Below, piece after piece: positions 1 to 10,880 of a stretch of DNA of 40,127 bases. A program made the translations under genes and the position numbers. The stretch covers positions 1-40,127 of the forward strand of contig JANYBJ010000023.1 of NCBI GenBank assembly GCA_025360845.1, given 5' to 3'. The notes under the pieces are model-generated. The model was not told the DNA's origin and searched no databases. It saw only the letters and a list, made by a program, of their open reading frames with translations. Position 1 is the first letter of the stretch; the number at the start of each line of letters is the position of its first letter. The DNA comes from a bacterium (GTDB lineage Bacteria; Verrucomicrobiota; Kiritimatiellia; RFP12; UBA1067).

Positions 1-1465
<1,465 letters not shown>

Positions 1466-1502
1466 GATAACTATTCTCCGTAAGCGTTAGTGGTTTTTCA
1501 GA

Positions 1503-1790
1503 TTACTCGATCACGCCCATCAGGTCCTCTTCGCGGACGAGCTGGTAGGTCTTGTCGTTGAACTTGACTTCGGTGCCGCCGTATTTGGGCAGCAGAACCT
1601 TGTCGTTGACCTTGACGTCGAACGGGATCTCTTTGCCGTCATCATCGCGCTTTTTACCGACCGCGATGACTTTGCCTTCCATCGGCTTGTCCTTGGCGGC
1701 ATCGGGAATAATGATGCCACCCTTGTTCTGCTCTTTCACATCAATAGGCTCGACCAACACGCGGTCGCCGAGCGGACGAATCTTCGCCAT
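1503..1790 (-). CDS. groES: 10 kDa co-chaperonin GroES
   Basis: Heptameric lid of the GroEL chamber. The protein is 95 residues, the normal length, beginning [15 protein letters not shown] and containing the mobile-loop segment [18 protein letters not shown] and the C-terminal LMGVIE. A good ribosome site (aaggag) lies just upstream of the ATG. It sits between dnaK (88 bp upstream) and groEL (37 bp downstream), all on the minus strand, which indicates a single heat-shock operon. No CIRCE-type inverted repeat (TTAGCACTC-N9-GAGTGCTAA) is visible in front of it. Confidence 0.98.
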   Translation of the reverse strand: MAKIRPLGDRVLVEPIDVKEQNKGGIIIPDAAKDKPMEGKVIAVGKKRDDDGKEIPFDVKVNDKVLLPKYGGTEVKFNDKTYQLVREEDLMGVIE

Positions 1791-1818
1791 ACTGCTTCTC
1801 CTTGTTTTGTTAAGTGCC

Positions 1819-1840
1819 GGGCGGGTACGTATACCCGCCC
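1819..1840 (-). promoter_or_regulatory. intercistronic hairpin between dnaK and groES
   Basis: A perfect 9-bp stem (GGGCGGGTA / TACCCGCCC) closes a 4-nt loop. It lies after the dnaK stop and about 30 nt before the groES start. No run of U follows on the minus-strand RNA, so it is a poor intrinsic terminator. It is more likely an mRNA processing or stabilising element, or a partial attenuator setting the dnaK:groESL ratio; the function is inferred. Confidence 0.5.
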
Positions 1841-1878
1841 CTCCAATTGATTCAAATCACGCACCCGCGCGATCAAAT

Positions 1879-3816
<1,938 letters not shown>

Positions 3817-3888
3817 AACATCCGCTCCAATCCGTTCGCCATGTTTTCTTATTCGAAACTTAGACCCATGCGAACGCGCTATAATGAA

Positions 3889-3901
3889 GCACCTTATGTG
3901 C
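3889..3901. promoter_or_regulatory. small palindrome in the dnaK upstream region
   Basis: GCAC-CTTAT-GTGC, 72 bp upstream of the dnaK start, inside an AT-rich leader (3840-3960) that also holds weak -10-like hexamers. It could be an operator half-turn or chance. Nothing else in 3817-3960 was interpretable. Confidence 0.2.
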
Positions 3902-3991
3902 CAAAGGCATATATTCGTTTTATCTTCATTATCTTAACCCTCTTATCATAAACAACTTAAATGAAATTAAAGCGGACCGTGTCCGATCCGT

Positions 3992-4063
3992 GTGAGACAG
4001 TCAGACTGCGCCATGTCGCAATTTGCCTGTCTCACTTTTTGACAACGGGTCATTCTGTCTCAC
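3992..4063. repeat. three copies of a 9-mer, GTGAGACAG / CTGTCTCAC
   Basis: GTGAGACAG lies at 3992-4000 and its reverse complement CTGTCTCAC at 4027-4035 and again at 4055-4063, in the gap between dnaK and the LamG-protein gene. The first two copies could form a 9-bp stem with a 26-nt loop at the 3' end of the 22-kb minus-strand unit, but no U-tract follows. It may be a terminator-like element or the remnant of a transposon end with repeated binding sites. Confidence 0.35.
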
Positions 4064-4088
4064 CTTGCTCGTGCCAGACCACAGTATT

Positions 4089-7000
4089 TTACGGTGCTCC
4101 CCCGAACGTGAAGCTGTGCGCGCGTCCGACCTCGACCGGCACGCAGAAGGTGATTTGCCAGGTCCGCGTGGCCGCGTCGTAGTCCGTCTGCCAGAAGTCG
4201 TTGCCGTGGACGCTCTGGTTCACCGGCTGGCCGTCCTGCAGCAGGACGGGAGCGCGGGGCGAGGTGAGGCCCGTAAACGTGACAGGCACATAACCGAGCC
4301 CGCCCGTAAGCGTGAACTCCGCGCCGTCCTTCGCGGTGCGGACCGTCACGGCTGGGTACAGGCGCTCCAGCGTGCCGGTTTTCATTTCGACGTGCCGGTC
4401 GTTGCCGACGGCCTCGCGCCGGATCATGCGCCAGGTGTTCTCGTCCGCCTTCAAGGCAGCCCGCAGCGCCTCGTTGGGCCCGCAGTAGTCGGCGGCGAAC
4501 TGCGGAACGATGATGTGCTCGACGATCGCTTCCACAAAATCACCGGACTCAAGGCGGGAGACCCCGGGAGGCGGCAAGAGGTCGAGCGTCGAGGTGTCCA
4601 CACCGCCGACCCGCGCGCCGCGCTCCACGACCCAGGGCGACGCCTGCTTACCGCCGAGGCGGGCTTTCCACGAACGGATCACGATGCCGCGGTTCGCCCA
4701 AGCGCCCTGTTCGTTTGCCGACCGGCGCGCGGCGGCTTCGTGCAGGGAGACCCACGGCACGCGGCCGGTGCATTCGGCAAGCGGGCCGCGATTCGTTTCT
4801 CCGCCCCATTGGGTATCCCACTCGCGCAGCACTCCGGTCTCGTTGCCGAGCGCCATGTTGCGCTCGCCGGTGTAGCTGTAAGTGTCTGCGCCGATCTGAA
4901 AGATGACGAAACGGGAGAACGCCACCGCCTGCTTCACGTCCAGGCGCAGGCGGTACACGCCCCGCACGAGGTCGTCGGTGCGGCCCAGACTCACGGTCGC
5001 GGTGTGCTCAAGCGCCGGTCCCGTATGCCCGGCATACGTCACCTCCGTGAGGCACGGCCCCTGCCGTTGATAGACCGTCCGCATCCGAGAGGGAAACACG
5101 CGCTTGCGGCCCTCATCGAAGAGGCGGAAGAAATCCCCGCCGCCGACATTGTGAGTCCACCCCCGCTGCGCGTTGTTGTTCATCGAGCGCACCATCACCG
5201 GGCGCACGTCGAGAATCGCCGCCTGCGCCTGAGCCTGATCCGGCTCGTAGCAGATGCTCTCGCCCCACGAGCCGAGCGCGCTCTGGTCCCAGAGCTGGTT
5301 GCTCCCCCATCCGATCAGGCAGAGCTGCGCGTGCGATGCGGCAGCCACCCCGCCCCAATGCCCGTAGGCCAGCGTCAGCTCCAGTTCGACGGTGGCTTTC
5401 GGCGGCAGATGGACCAGGGAGAAACCGTGGAACCACGTGCCGACATAGACGCCGCCTTCCGGGCGGGAATGCCAGTTCTTGCTGAGCTGCACCGGAATGC
5501 CAGTCGGATGACCCGCCATGTCACGTAAGATCGCAGAGACGCCGGTAATGGACACGCCGACGCACTTCTCGAACAGCAGTCGCGCGGGCTGCTCGCGGTC
5601 GGCGGGATTGGTCAACGTGAGCTTGACGCGTTCGATGGCATCGTTCTGACGCGCTTCACCGCCCGGCGGGCCGATGGGCTTCACGCCGTCGAGGTTCACC
5701 CGGTGCCCGCCCCTCCTGTCGTCATAATACACAGGCAGATTTGTGCCGTTCAGGGTGTAAGCTTGCACATCCGCAGGCGGCAAGATGTCGGGATCTTTCT
5801 TGAACAGGTCGTTCATAACCGCACCCAAACCACTCTCCGTAAGAGCACGGATATCATTCGGATAGAGCCTCAGATAGACGTAGCGCCACTCGCCCGACGT
5901 TTCGATTTTCCACCCCATATATATTTTTGTTCTCGAGTCTTTATCCGCGGCCCTCAACCTTATGCGCATGTAAGTGTCATTCCACTGCTCTCTCGGCCTC
6001 GTCAGCGAGGCTGTGCCGTCCGCGCGAAAGCTCCATTCGCGGACCGGCTTCACCGTGGGGCTTGCGGCCTCTGGCTTTGCGAAGCGCTCCCGCACTTCGG
6101 AGGACGACAACGCGCGATCATACATCCGGATTTCGTCTATCACGCCTCGGAAATGATACCCGTCGCCGCAGTTGTCCTGCCGCCGCCCGAAGGCCAGCCC
6201 CTCGCGGCCGGGCACCCGCTTCCGTCCGATCTTGCGCTCCCCCGCGGGCTCGCCGTTGACATAGAAACGCAGTGTGTCGCCGTCGTAGCTCAGCGCCAAG
6301 TGATTCCATGCGTCGGTCTTCAGCATGCCTTGCCGGGCGTCCACGGCGAACGCGTTCGCGCGGCCGCCGCCGATGTTCAGCCGCGCCTGCGGGACGCCGC
6401 CCAGAATCGCGACCCCGTAGTTGCCCTCGGCCTCCTCGTGGCTGTTCTTGCACACCAGCCAAGGGAAGGTCCGCTCCGACACCTGACAGTCCGTCGGCAC
6501 GAAGGCCCACAGTTCGAGCGTGAACTGCTCAGTGTCTAACTCCGGGCTGTGCGGAATCTCCAGATGATTCGTGCCGTCCAGCCCGAAGCCGCCGCCGAGA
6601 CGTCCGAAGCACGTCTCGCCCGCAGGTATGGCGATCAGGCCGGGCCGGGCCGCAAGAATCAGCCCCAGCCGATCAGGCCACGCCACCGTTTCGAAGCGCG
6701 CCTCGGCGTTGAGCCGCGCGCCGTCTTCGGACTCGAACACGAGGTCGGTCACATCCGCACGCTGCACGAAGCGCCCCGACTCGATCAGGCGGGGGCCGGC
6801 AAAGTTCGTCCACTTCCCGCCCGCCGTGCAGCGGTAGGTCTTGCCGTTGGCCGTGATCGTAAGCGCGAGGTCGGCGGGCGGCAGCCGCTCCCAGGCGCGG
6901 TTGTCACCCCTTGCGCACTCGGCATAGCCGACACCCGACGGCACCACGCCAAAATGCGGAATTCGCATCGTATCGGTATCCAGCGCCAGCGCGTAGCGGC

Positions 7001-7244
7001 CCGTCTGAATGACACGTCGCCAAGGCGACTCGGGCGTATGCGAAGGGAAGCCCTCGGCCCACCACATCAGCGCGTAATCCTCCACGCGCGGCATGAGCGA
7101 GAGCGCCGACGTCGGCGTGCCATCCGCGCCGCGTGCTACGGCTCCTGGCATGAGTAGCAGAGCGGCGAGCGTCAACAACCTCGTGTGCCTCTTATGACAC
7201 CGTGAGGCGTTTCCCCGCCATACGATCACTTCGCGCCCCGCCAT
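4089..7244 (-). CDS. large secreted LamG-domain protein, putative glycan-active enzyme
   Basis: Function not recognised beyond its central domain. Start set at the ATG at 7244 because aggag lies 10 nt upstream and the ATG overlaps the sugar-porter stop by 19 bp (translational coupling); the frame stays open further 5' but that part is antisense-like shadow sequence inside the porter. The protein is 1051 residues. Residues 22-38 (LLTLAALLLMPGAVARG) look like a signal peptide after an unusually long basic stretch. Residues about 218-385 form a LamG/concanavalin-like jelly roll (FTLELWAFVP, WNHLALSYDGDTLRFYVNG, GVIDEIRMYDRALSSSEV). The flanking regions look beta-rich, and the C-terminal 600 residues match no family I recognise. 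An alternative start is the TTG codons around residue 23, because the DNA for residues 8-18 resembles a REP-like repeat. Last gene of the catabolic unit; a periplasmic or surface enzyme or binding protein is inferred. Confidence 0.7.
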   Translation of the reverse strand: MAGREVIVWRGNASRCHKRHTRLLTLAALLLMPGAVARGADGTPTSALSLMPRVEDYALMWWAEGFPSHTPESPWRRVIQTGRYALALDTDTMRIPHFGVVPSGVGYAECARGDNRAWERLPPADLALTITANGKTYRCTAGGKWTNFAGPRLIESGRFVQRADVTDLVFESEDGARLNAEARFETVAWPDRLGLILAARPGLIAIPAGETCFGRLGGGFGLDGTNHLEIPHSPELDTEQFTLELWAFVPTDCQVSERTFPWLVCKNSHEEAEGNYGVAILGGVPQARLNIGGGRANAFAVDARQGMLKTDAWNHLALSYDGDTLRFYVNGEPAGERKIGRKRVPGREGLAFGRRQDNCGDGYHFRGVIDEIRMYDRALSSSEVRERFAKPEAASPTVKPVREWSFRADGTASLTRPREQWNDTYMRIRLRAADKDSRTKIYMGWKIETSGEWRYVYLRLYPNDIRALTESGLGAVMNDLFKKDPDILPPADVQAYTLNGTNLPVYYDDRRGGHRVNLDGVKPIGPPGGEARQNDAIERVKLTLTNPADREQPARLLFEKCVGVSITGVSAILRDMAGHPTGIPVQLSKNWHSRPEGGVYVGTWFHGFSLVHLPPKATVELELTLAYGHWGGVAAASHAQLCLIGWGSNQLWDQSALGSWGESICYEPDQAQAQAAILDVRPVMVRSMNNNAQRGWTHNVGGGDFFRLFDEGRKRVFPSRMRTVYQRQGPCLTEVTYAGHTGPALEHTATVSLGRTDDLVRGVYRLRLDVKQAVAFSRFVIFQIGADTYSYTGERNMALGNETGVLREWDTQWGGETNRGPLAECTGRVPWVSLHEAAARRSANEQGAWANRGIVIRSWKARLGGKQASPWVVERGARVGGVDTSTLDLLPPPGVSRLESGDFVEAIVEHIIVPQFAADYCGPNEALRAALKADENTWRMIRREAVGNDRHVEMKTGTLERLYPAVTVRTAKDGAEFTLTGGLGYVPVTFTGLTSPRAPVLLQDGQPVNQSVHGNDFWQTDYDAATRTWQITFCVPVEVGRAHSFTFGGAP

Positions 7245-8599
7245 GACCGTTCGATCTCCTCCAGCGTCTTGCCCTTGGTCTCGGGAACGCAGGCGATGAC
7301 AAAGACCAAGCCGGCAAGGCTGCACAGCGCATAGATCCAGAAGGTCTTCGCGTTGCCGATGCCATCCACAAGCATGGGGAACGTCTGGGAAACCAGATAG
7401 CACGAGGCCCAGATCACAAGCGTCGCCACGGACATGGCCTGCCCGCGGATTTTTGTCGGGAAGATTTCCGAGATGATAATCCATGGCACCGGCCCCATGG
7501 CTGAGGCAAAAGCGCCGGTGAACACCACGATGAAAAACAGCAGCCAGTAGCCGCCGATGCCCTTGGCAAACATGATCCCCACCGCTGTCAGCGCGATGAC
7601 CTGCGCGATCGAGCCCCCGATCAGCAGGGCCTTGCGGCCGGCCTTGTCCACCAGCGAGACGGCCACGAAGGTGAACAGCACATTCACCACGCCGATCGAG
7701 ACCGTCTGCGAAAAAGCGGCGTCGCGGCCTGCCCCGATGGACTTGAAAATCTCCGGCGCGTAATACATGATCGCGTTGATGCCGCTGAACTGGCAAATCA
7801 TCGCCAGCCCGACGCCGATCACCAGCGCACGCCGATACCCGCCGGTGAAGAGCTCCGAGAACTTGCCTTCCTCCTGGCTCAGCGACCCTTCAATCTGACT
7901 GATCTCCCGACTGGCCGCCGCCTGACCTCCGACCCGGACCAGGATTTTCTCCGCTTCAGCCCGGCGGCCCATTTTCATCAGCCACCGCGGGCTCTCGGGA
8001 ATGAACATCAGCAGGAACCCGAACAGACCTGCCGGAAGGGTCAGCGAGCCCATCATCCAGCGCCAGCCATGAGCCGTATTCCACGTCTCGTCGCCCAGGC
8101 GCTGGATCAGCATGTTGACAAAGAAGACCACGAGGATGCCAACGACAATCGCCAACTGGTAGAGCGACACCAGCCTGCCTCTGATCCGCTCCGGCGCGAT
8201 CTCCGCGATGTAGAGCGGCGACAGCACCGACACGGCCCCGATGGCAAAGCCGCCCGCAAAGCGCGCCCAGACGAACTGCGTCAGCGTGCGGGGCAACGCC
8301 GAGGCAATCCCGGAAAACGCAAACAGCACGGCGCAGAAAAGGAGAATTTTTTTGCGCCCGTACCTGTCGCTCAGGGGCCCGCCGAACATGGCGCCGACAA
8401 TGCACCCGATCAGCGCGCTGGACGCGGCCCAGCCTTTCAGGCCGGCGCCCAGCTGAAAATGCGCCTGCAAGAATCCCACCGCCCCGGATATCACGGCCGT
8501 GTCATATCCGAACAGCAGTCCGCCCAACGCGGCCACCACCGTCAACAGCATCAGGTACATCAAACTGCCGGAATGCTCAACCGAAATATCGCGTGACAT
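7226..8599 (-). CDS. MFS sugar porter (XylE/AraE/GalP type)
   Basis: Inner-membrane symporter expected to import the monosaccharide released by the neighbouring hydrolases. Start chosen at 8599 (MSRDISVEHSGSLMYL) because aaggag lies just upstream; an in-frame extension to 8659 has no such support. The 457 residues hold the sugar-porter signatures: GGLLFGYDTAVISGA, the loop GGPLSDRYGRKK, PLYIAEIAPERIRGRLVS, PESPRWLMKMGR, GINAIMYYAPEIF and the C-terminal PETKGKTLEEIE, spread over about 12 hydrophobic segments. Its stop overlaps the LamG gene and it follows the SGNH esterase gene by 31 bp. The sugar specificity cannot be read from the sequence. Confidence 0.93.
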   Translation of the reverse strand: MSRDISVEHSGSLMYLMLLTVVAALGGLLFGYDTAVISGAVGFLQAHFQLGAGLKGWAASSALIGCIVGAMFGGPLSDRYGRKKILLFCAVLFAFSGIASALPRTLTQFVWARFAGGFAIGAVSVLSPLYIAEIAPERIRGRLVSLYQLAIVVGILVVFFVNMLIQRLGDETWNTAHGWRWMMGSLTLPAGLFGFLLMFIPESPRWLMKMGRRAEAEKILVRVGGQAAASREISQIEGSLSQEEGKFSELFTGGYRRALVIGVGLAMICQFSGINAIMYYAPEIFKSIGAGRDAAFSQTVSIGVVNVLFTFVAVSLVDKAGRKALLIGGSIAQVIALTAVGIMFAKGIGGYWLLFFIVVFTGAFASAMGPVPWIIISEIFPTKIRGQAMSVATLVIWASCYLVSQTFPMLVDGIGNAKTFWIYALCSLAGLVFVIACVPETKGKTLEEIERSWRGAK

Positions 8600-8630
8600 G
8601 TTTCTCCTTCGTTGCGGAGCTCTTGGCTCG

Positions 8631-9323
8631 TTATTTAGGCGTCGCCGCCGGCCCGTCAATCCCCAAGGATTTCAGCAGCTGCGGCAGGATGACCGTCTCG
8701 CAGCCCAACCCCTCCGGATGAATGCCGTCGGGAACAAGCTTGTTGTAGGCCGCCGCATCCTCTTGCAGAATCTTCTTCCAGTTCAGGCTGTGGTCAATCA
8801 GCAACAGCTTGCGCTCCTTTGCGACCTGCCGGTACACCTCGTAGTACTCGTCCACCTTCGGGCGGCGCTCCAAATGAACGCCGATCGGCGGATTCATCGT
8901 CATGAGGATCACCTGGCACTGCGGGTTGGCTTTGAGTATCCGGTCGATCATGTTCACCAGGTTCGTCCGCGCCGACTCCACGGGTGTGTTGTACTCAAGG
9001 TACGCGTCGTTGATGGCGAACTCAATGAGCACGGCATCCGGCTTCTTCGCGATCACGCGCTCTTCCAGATTGTCCACACCCCACTTCGACCACATGCCGC
9101 CCGCGCCGCTGTTGACAACTTTGGCGAGGCCCGGAAAGCTCCGGTTCAACGCGCTTTGAAGCTGCCCGACCCACGCGCCGCCCGCCGTCAGGCTCGTGCC
9201 GTAGGTGACGATGGTTTGCGGCTTGCCCGCTTTGAGATGCGCGATCAACGACTGCTGCTCACCCGCCGAAACGGAGCAGCCGGCCGCGACGACCGCAGCG
9301 CACATGAAATGACTCAGTCTCAT
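8631..9323 (-). CDS. secreted SGNH/GDSL-family esterase (short)
   Basis: Serine esterase of the SGNH hydrolase superfamily, 230 residues, probably removing acyl groups from a glycan. The nucleophile block is YGTSLTAG (Ser44), the oxyanion Gly is in NSGAGG, the Asn block is FAIND (Asn105), and the catalytic pair is DGIHPEG (Asp199, His202). The N-terminus is a signal peptide (MRLSHFMCAAVVAAGC); the Cys at 16 makes a lipoprotein possible, although the lipobox lacks the usual Leu. It begins 21 bp after a second SGNH gene and ends 31 bp before the sugar porter, so it is part of the same unit. The natural substrate (acetyl-sugar or other ester) is not visible. Confidence 0.88.
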   Translation of the reverse strand: MRLSHFMCAAVVAAGCSVSAGEQQSLIAHLKAGKPQTIVTYGTSLTAGGAWVGQLQSALNRSFPGLAKVVNSGAGGMWSKWGVDNLEERVIAKKPDAVLIEFAINDAYLEYNTPVESARTNLVNMIDRILKANPQCQVILMTMNPPIGVHLERRPKVDEYYEVYRQVAKERKLLLIDHSLNWKKILQEDAAAYNKLVPDGIHPEGLGCETVILPQLLKSLGIDGPAATPK

Positions 9324-9344
9324 GATTCCCCTTTTGTTTTGGTC

Positions 9345-10658
9345 TTACTTCACGAGTTCGACTTTGATCGTGTGCTTCACCGGCGCGACGCTTGCGGCCA
9401 CGCCGTCGGCCAGCTTGGCGTCCTTCTTGACCAGCACGGGGACCATCCGGGCCAGCGCCTGATCCAAAGCCGCGCCGACATCCGCGTCGCCCTCGCGAAC
9501 CTCTTTCTGCAGGCCGTCCAAGCCGCTGAGATAATTCTTGTAAAAAGGCGTCTCCCAGTCCTGTTTGCCGCGGACCGTCTGGCGCACCTTTTGGAAGGGC
9601 TCGCAGAAGGGGTTGTCCATGAACTCGGCGGCCAGATTGATGCCCTTGGCCAGCTCGGCGGCCTTGAACTGCTTGCTGGCCGTGCCCCACGTCACGCGCA
9701 CCGCGGCGTCGGCCGCAGCGCCTGTCACAACGAGCTTGAAGCGGTTGAGGTCCTCGTTGAACGGGAAGAACTCGATGATGCCGGACGTGGCGCCGGGATC
9801 TTCGGGCTGGCCGTAGAAACAGAAGGGATACCGCGTGCTTTCAATCGTCACAGCCCCGCCTTCGCTGCCGAGCACCTTGTGGCCGTCGGTCGCGGTGGCC
9901 TTGCCGCTGGCCAAGTCCAGCGTGACCGTGCCGATGTTGCCGTCGCAGCCCATGGCCTTGAGAAAGGCGTACGCCATCACGAGGTGTCCGTTGCCGGAAG
10001 GGTGTACGCCGTCACCGCCGCCGACATGGTACTTCGGGCCGTACTTCGCCTTGGCCTTTGTCATGGCCTGCATCATGACATCATGGACGTTGGCAAACAC
10101 GCAGCCCTCTTGCCGGGCGACATCCTTGGCCACATCACCCATAATCGCCAGCGTCGGGTTGTACATGGCAGCCTCTTTGGGGCTGTTGCGGAACGTGTCG
10201 GCATCCACCGCGCCGGGCGATCCGACCACGACCAGGCGCACGCCGCCTTTTTTGAGCTCCTTCACGAGACGGACCATCCCCTCGCGGTAGGCGTTGGTCG
10301 TGCCGGGCTCAATCGGCTTGTACCCGCCATCGTTCATTCCGTAACAGGTGGTGACCACCGTCGGATGGATCGAAAGGATCGGGCCCGGGCCGCCGCGGCC
10401 CCAGAGCCAGCCCATCGAATCGCCGCTCCAGCCGAACTGGGCGGCACGGATCGGCCCGCCCTGCTGGCAGGCCGCCAAGTAGGTCTCGATGAACGCGGAG
10501 TACTCCTTCTGCTCGGTGATCGAATCGCCGCAGACGGCGACGATGTCGCCTTTCTGAACAAGGTCCGCGGCCTTTACAGAGACCGCAAGCCCCAGCGACA
10601 CAAGCACCGCAGCCGCGAACACCGCCCGACTCAAGACATGAACGCTCATCTTCTGCAT
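9345..10658 (-). CDS. secreted SGNH/GDSL-family hydrolase (long)
   Basis: Second SGNH-superfamily esterase of the cluster, 437 residues. A signal peptide (residues 1-31, ending SLGLAVSVKAA) leads into the nucleophile block AVCGDSITEQ (Ser46), then GWSGDS, GMNDGG (Asn109) and GGGDGVHPSGNGH (Asp216, His219). The SGNH core ends near residue 240; a further 200 residues are unassigned, mixed beta and helix. Ribosome site aaggag lies about 10 nt before the ATG; a second ATG at 10649 is possible. The two SGNH proteins are not close copies, so they probably have different specificities. A 135-bp MITE sits 72 bp upstream, in the gap to the preceding hydrolase gene. Confidence 0.9.
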   Translation of the reverse strand: MQKMSVHVLSRAVFAAAVLVSLGLAVSVKAADLVQKGDIVAVCGDSITEQKEYSAFIETYLAACQQGGPIRAAQFGWSGDSMGWLWGRGGPGPILSIHPTVVTTCYGMNDGGYKPIEPGTTNAYREGMVRLVKELKKGGVRLVVVGSPGAVDADTFRNSPKEAAMYNPTLAIMGDVAKDVARQEGCVFANVHDVMMQAMTKAKAKYGPKYHVGGGDGVHPSGNGHLVMAYAFLKAMGCDGNIGTVTLDLASGKATATDGHKVLGSEGGAVTIESTRYPFCFYGQPEDPGATSGIIEFFPFNEDLNRFKLVVTGAAADAAVRVTWGTASKQFKAAELAKGINLAAEFMDNPFCEPFQKVRQTVRGKQDWETPFYKNYLSGLDGLQKEVREGDADVGAALDQALARMVPVLVKKDAKLADGVAASVAPVKHTIKVELVK

Positions 10659-10730
10659 CTGACACTCTCCTTTTACTAGGTTAAAAATAATCGGCTGAAC
10701 GTTATCACCCTAACCGTCATCTGTCAATTT

Positions 10731-10865
10731 CCAGCAATTCTAAATTTGGCTTAGGCCGCCCTGAAAGAATGCCCTTACGGGCACACTACAAACGGATTTC
10801 CCTAAGCTTTCTTGCGTTCGTAGTGGCGCCGTGAGGCGCTTCCTTGCCAAATTTAGAATTGCTGG
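10731..10865. mobile_element. 135-bp MITE with 20-bp inverted ends and 7-bp target duplication
   Basis: The ends CCAGCAATTCTAAATTTGGC (10731-10750) and its exact complement (10846-10865) are perfect 20-bp inverted repeats. They are flanked by the direct repeat TCAATTT (10724-10730 and 10866-10872). There is no coding capacity. The interior is itself nested: a TGCCC-TTAC-GGGCA hairpin (10770-10783), a GCGCC-GTGA-GGCGC hairpin (10826-10839), and an 11-bp inner inverted repeat (about 10783-10793 and 10815-10825, one mismatch). It lies between two genes of the catabolic unit, next to the stop of the upstream hydrolase. The transposase that moves it is not in the window. Confidence 0.85.
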
Positions 10866-10880
10866 TCAATTTCCGACGCC

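Noticed and set aside
1819..1840. Hairpin as an intrinsic terminator of dnaK
   Set aside because: No U-tract follows on the transcribed strand and groES-groEL continue closely; listed as an intercistronic hairpin instead.
4023..5528. Plus-strand open frames over the LamG gene and the GH38-like genes (for example 4023-5528, 8499-10679, 16881-18545, 29238-30908, 31430-32965)
   Set aside because: All are opposite to genes with recognisable domains, signal peptides and ribosome sites.
7245..7796. N-terminal extension of the LamG-protein frame by 184 residues
   Set aside because: The extension lies inside the sugar-porter gene in another frame and its residues are shadow-like; the ATG at 7244 has a ribosome site and coupling geometry.
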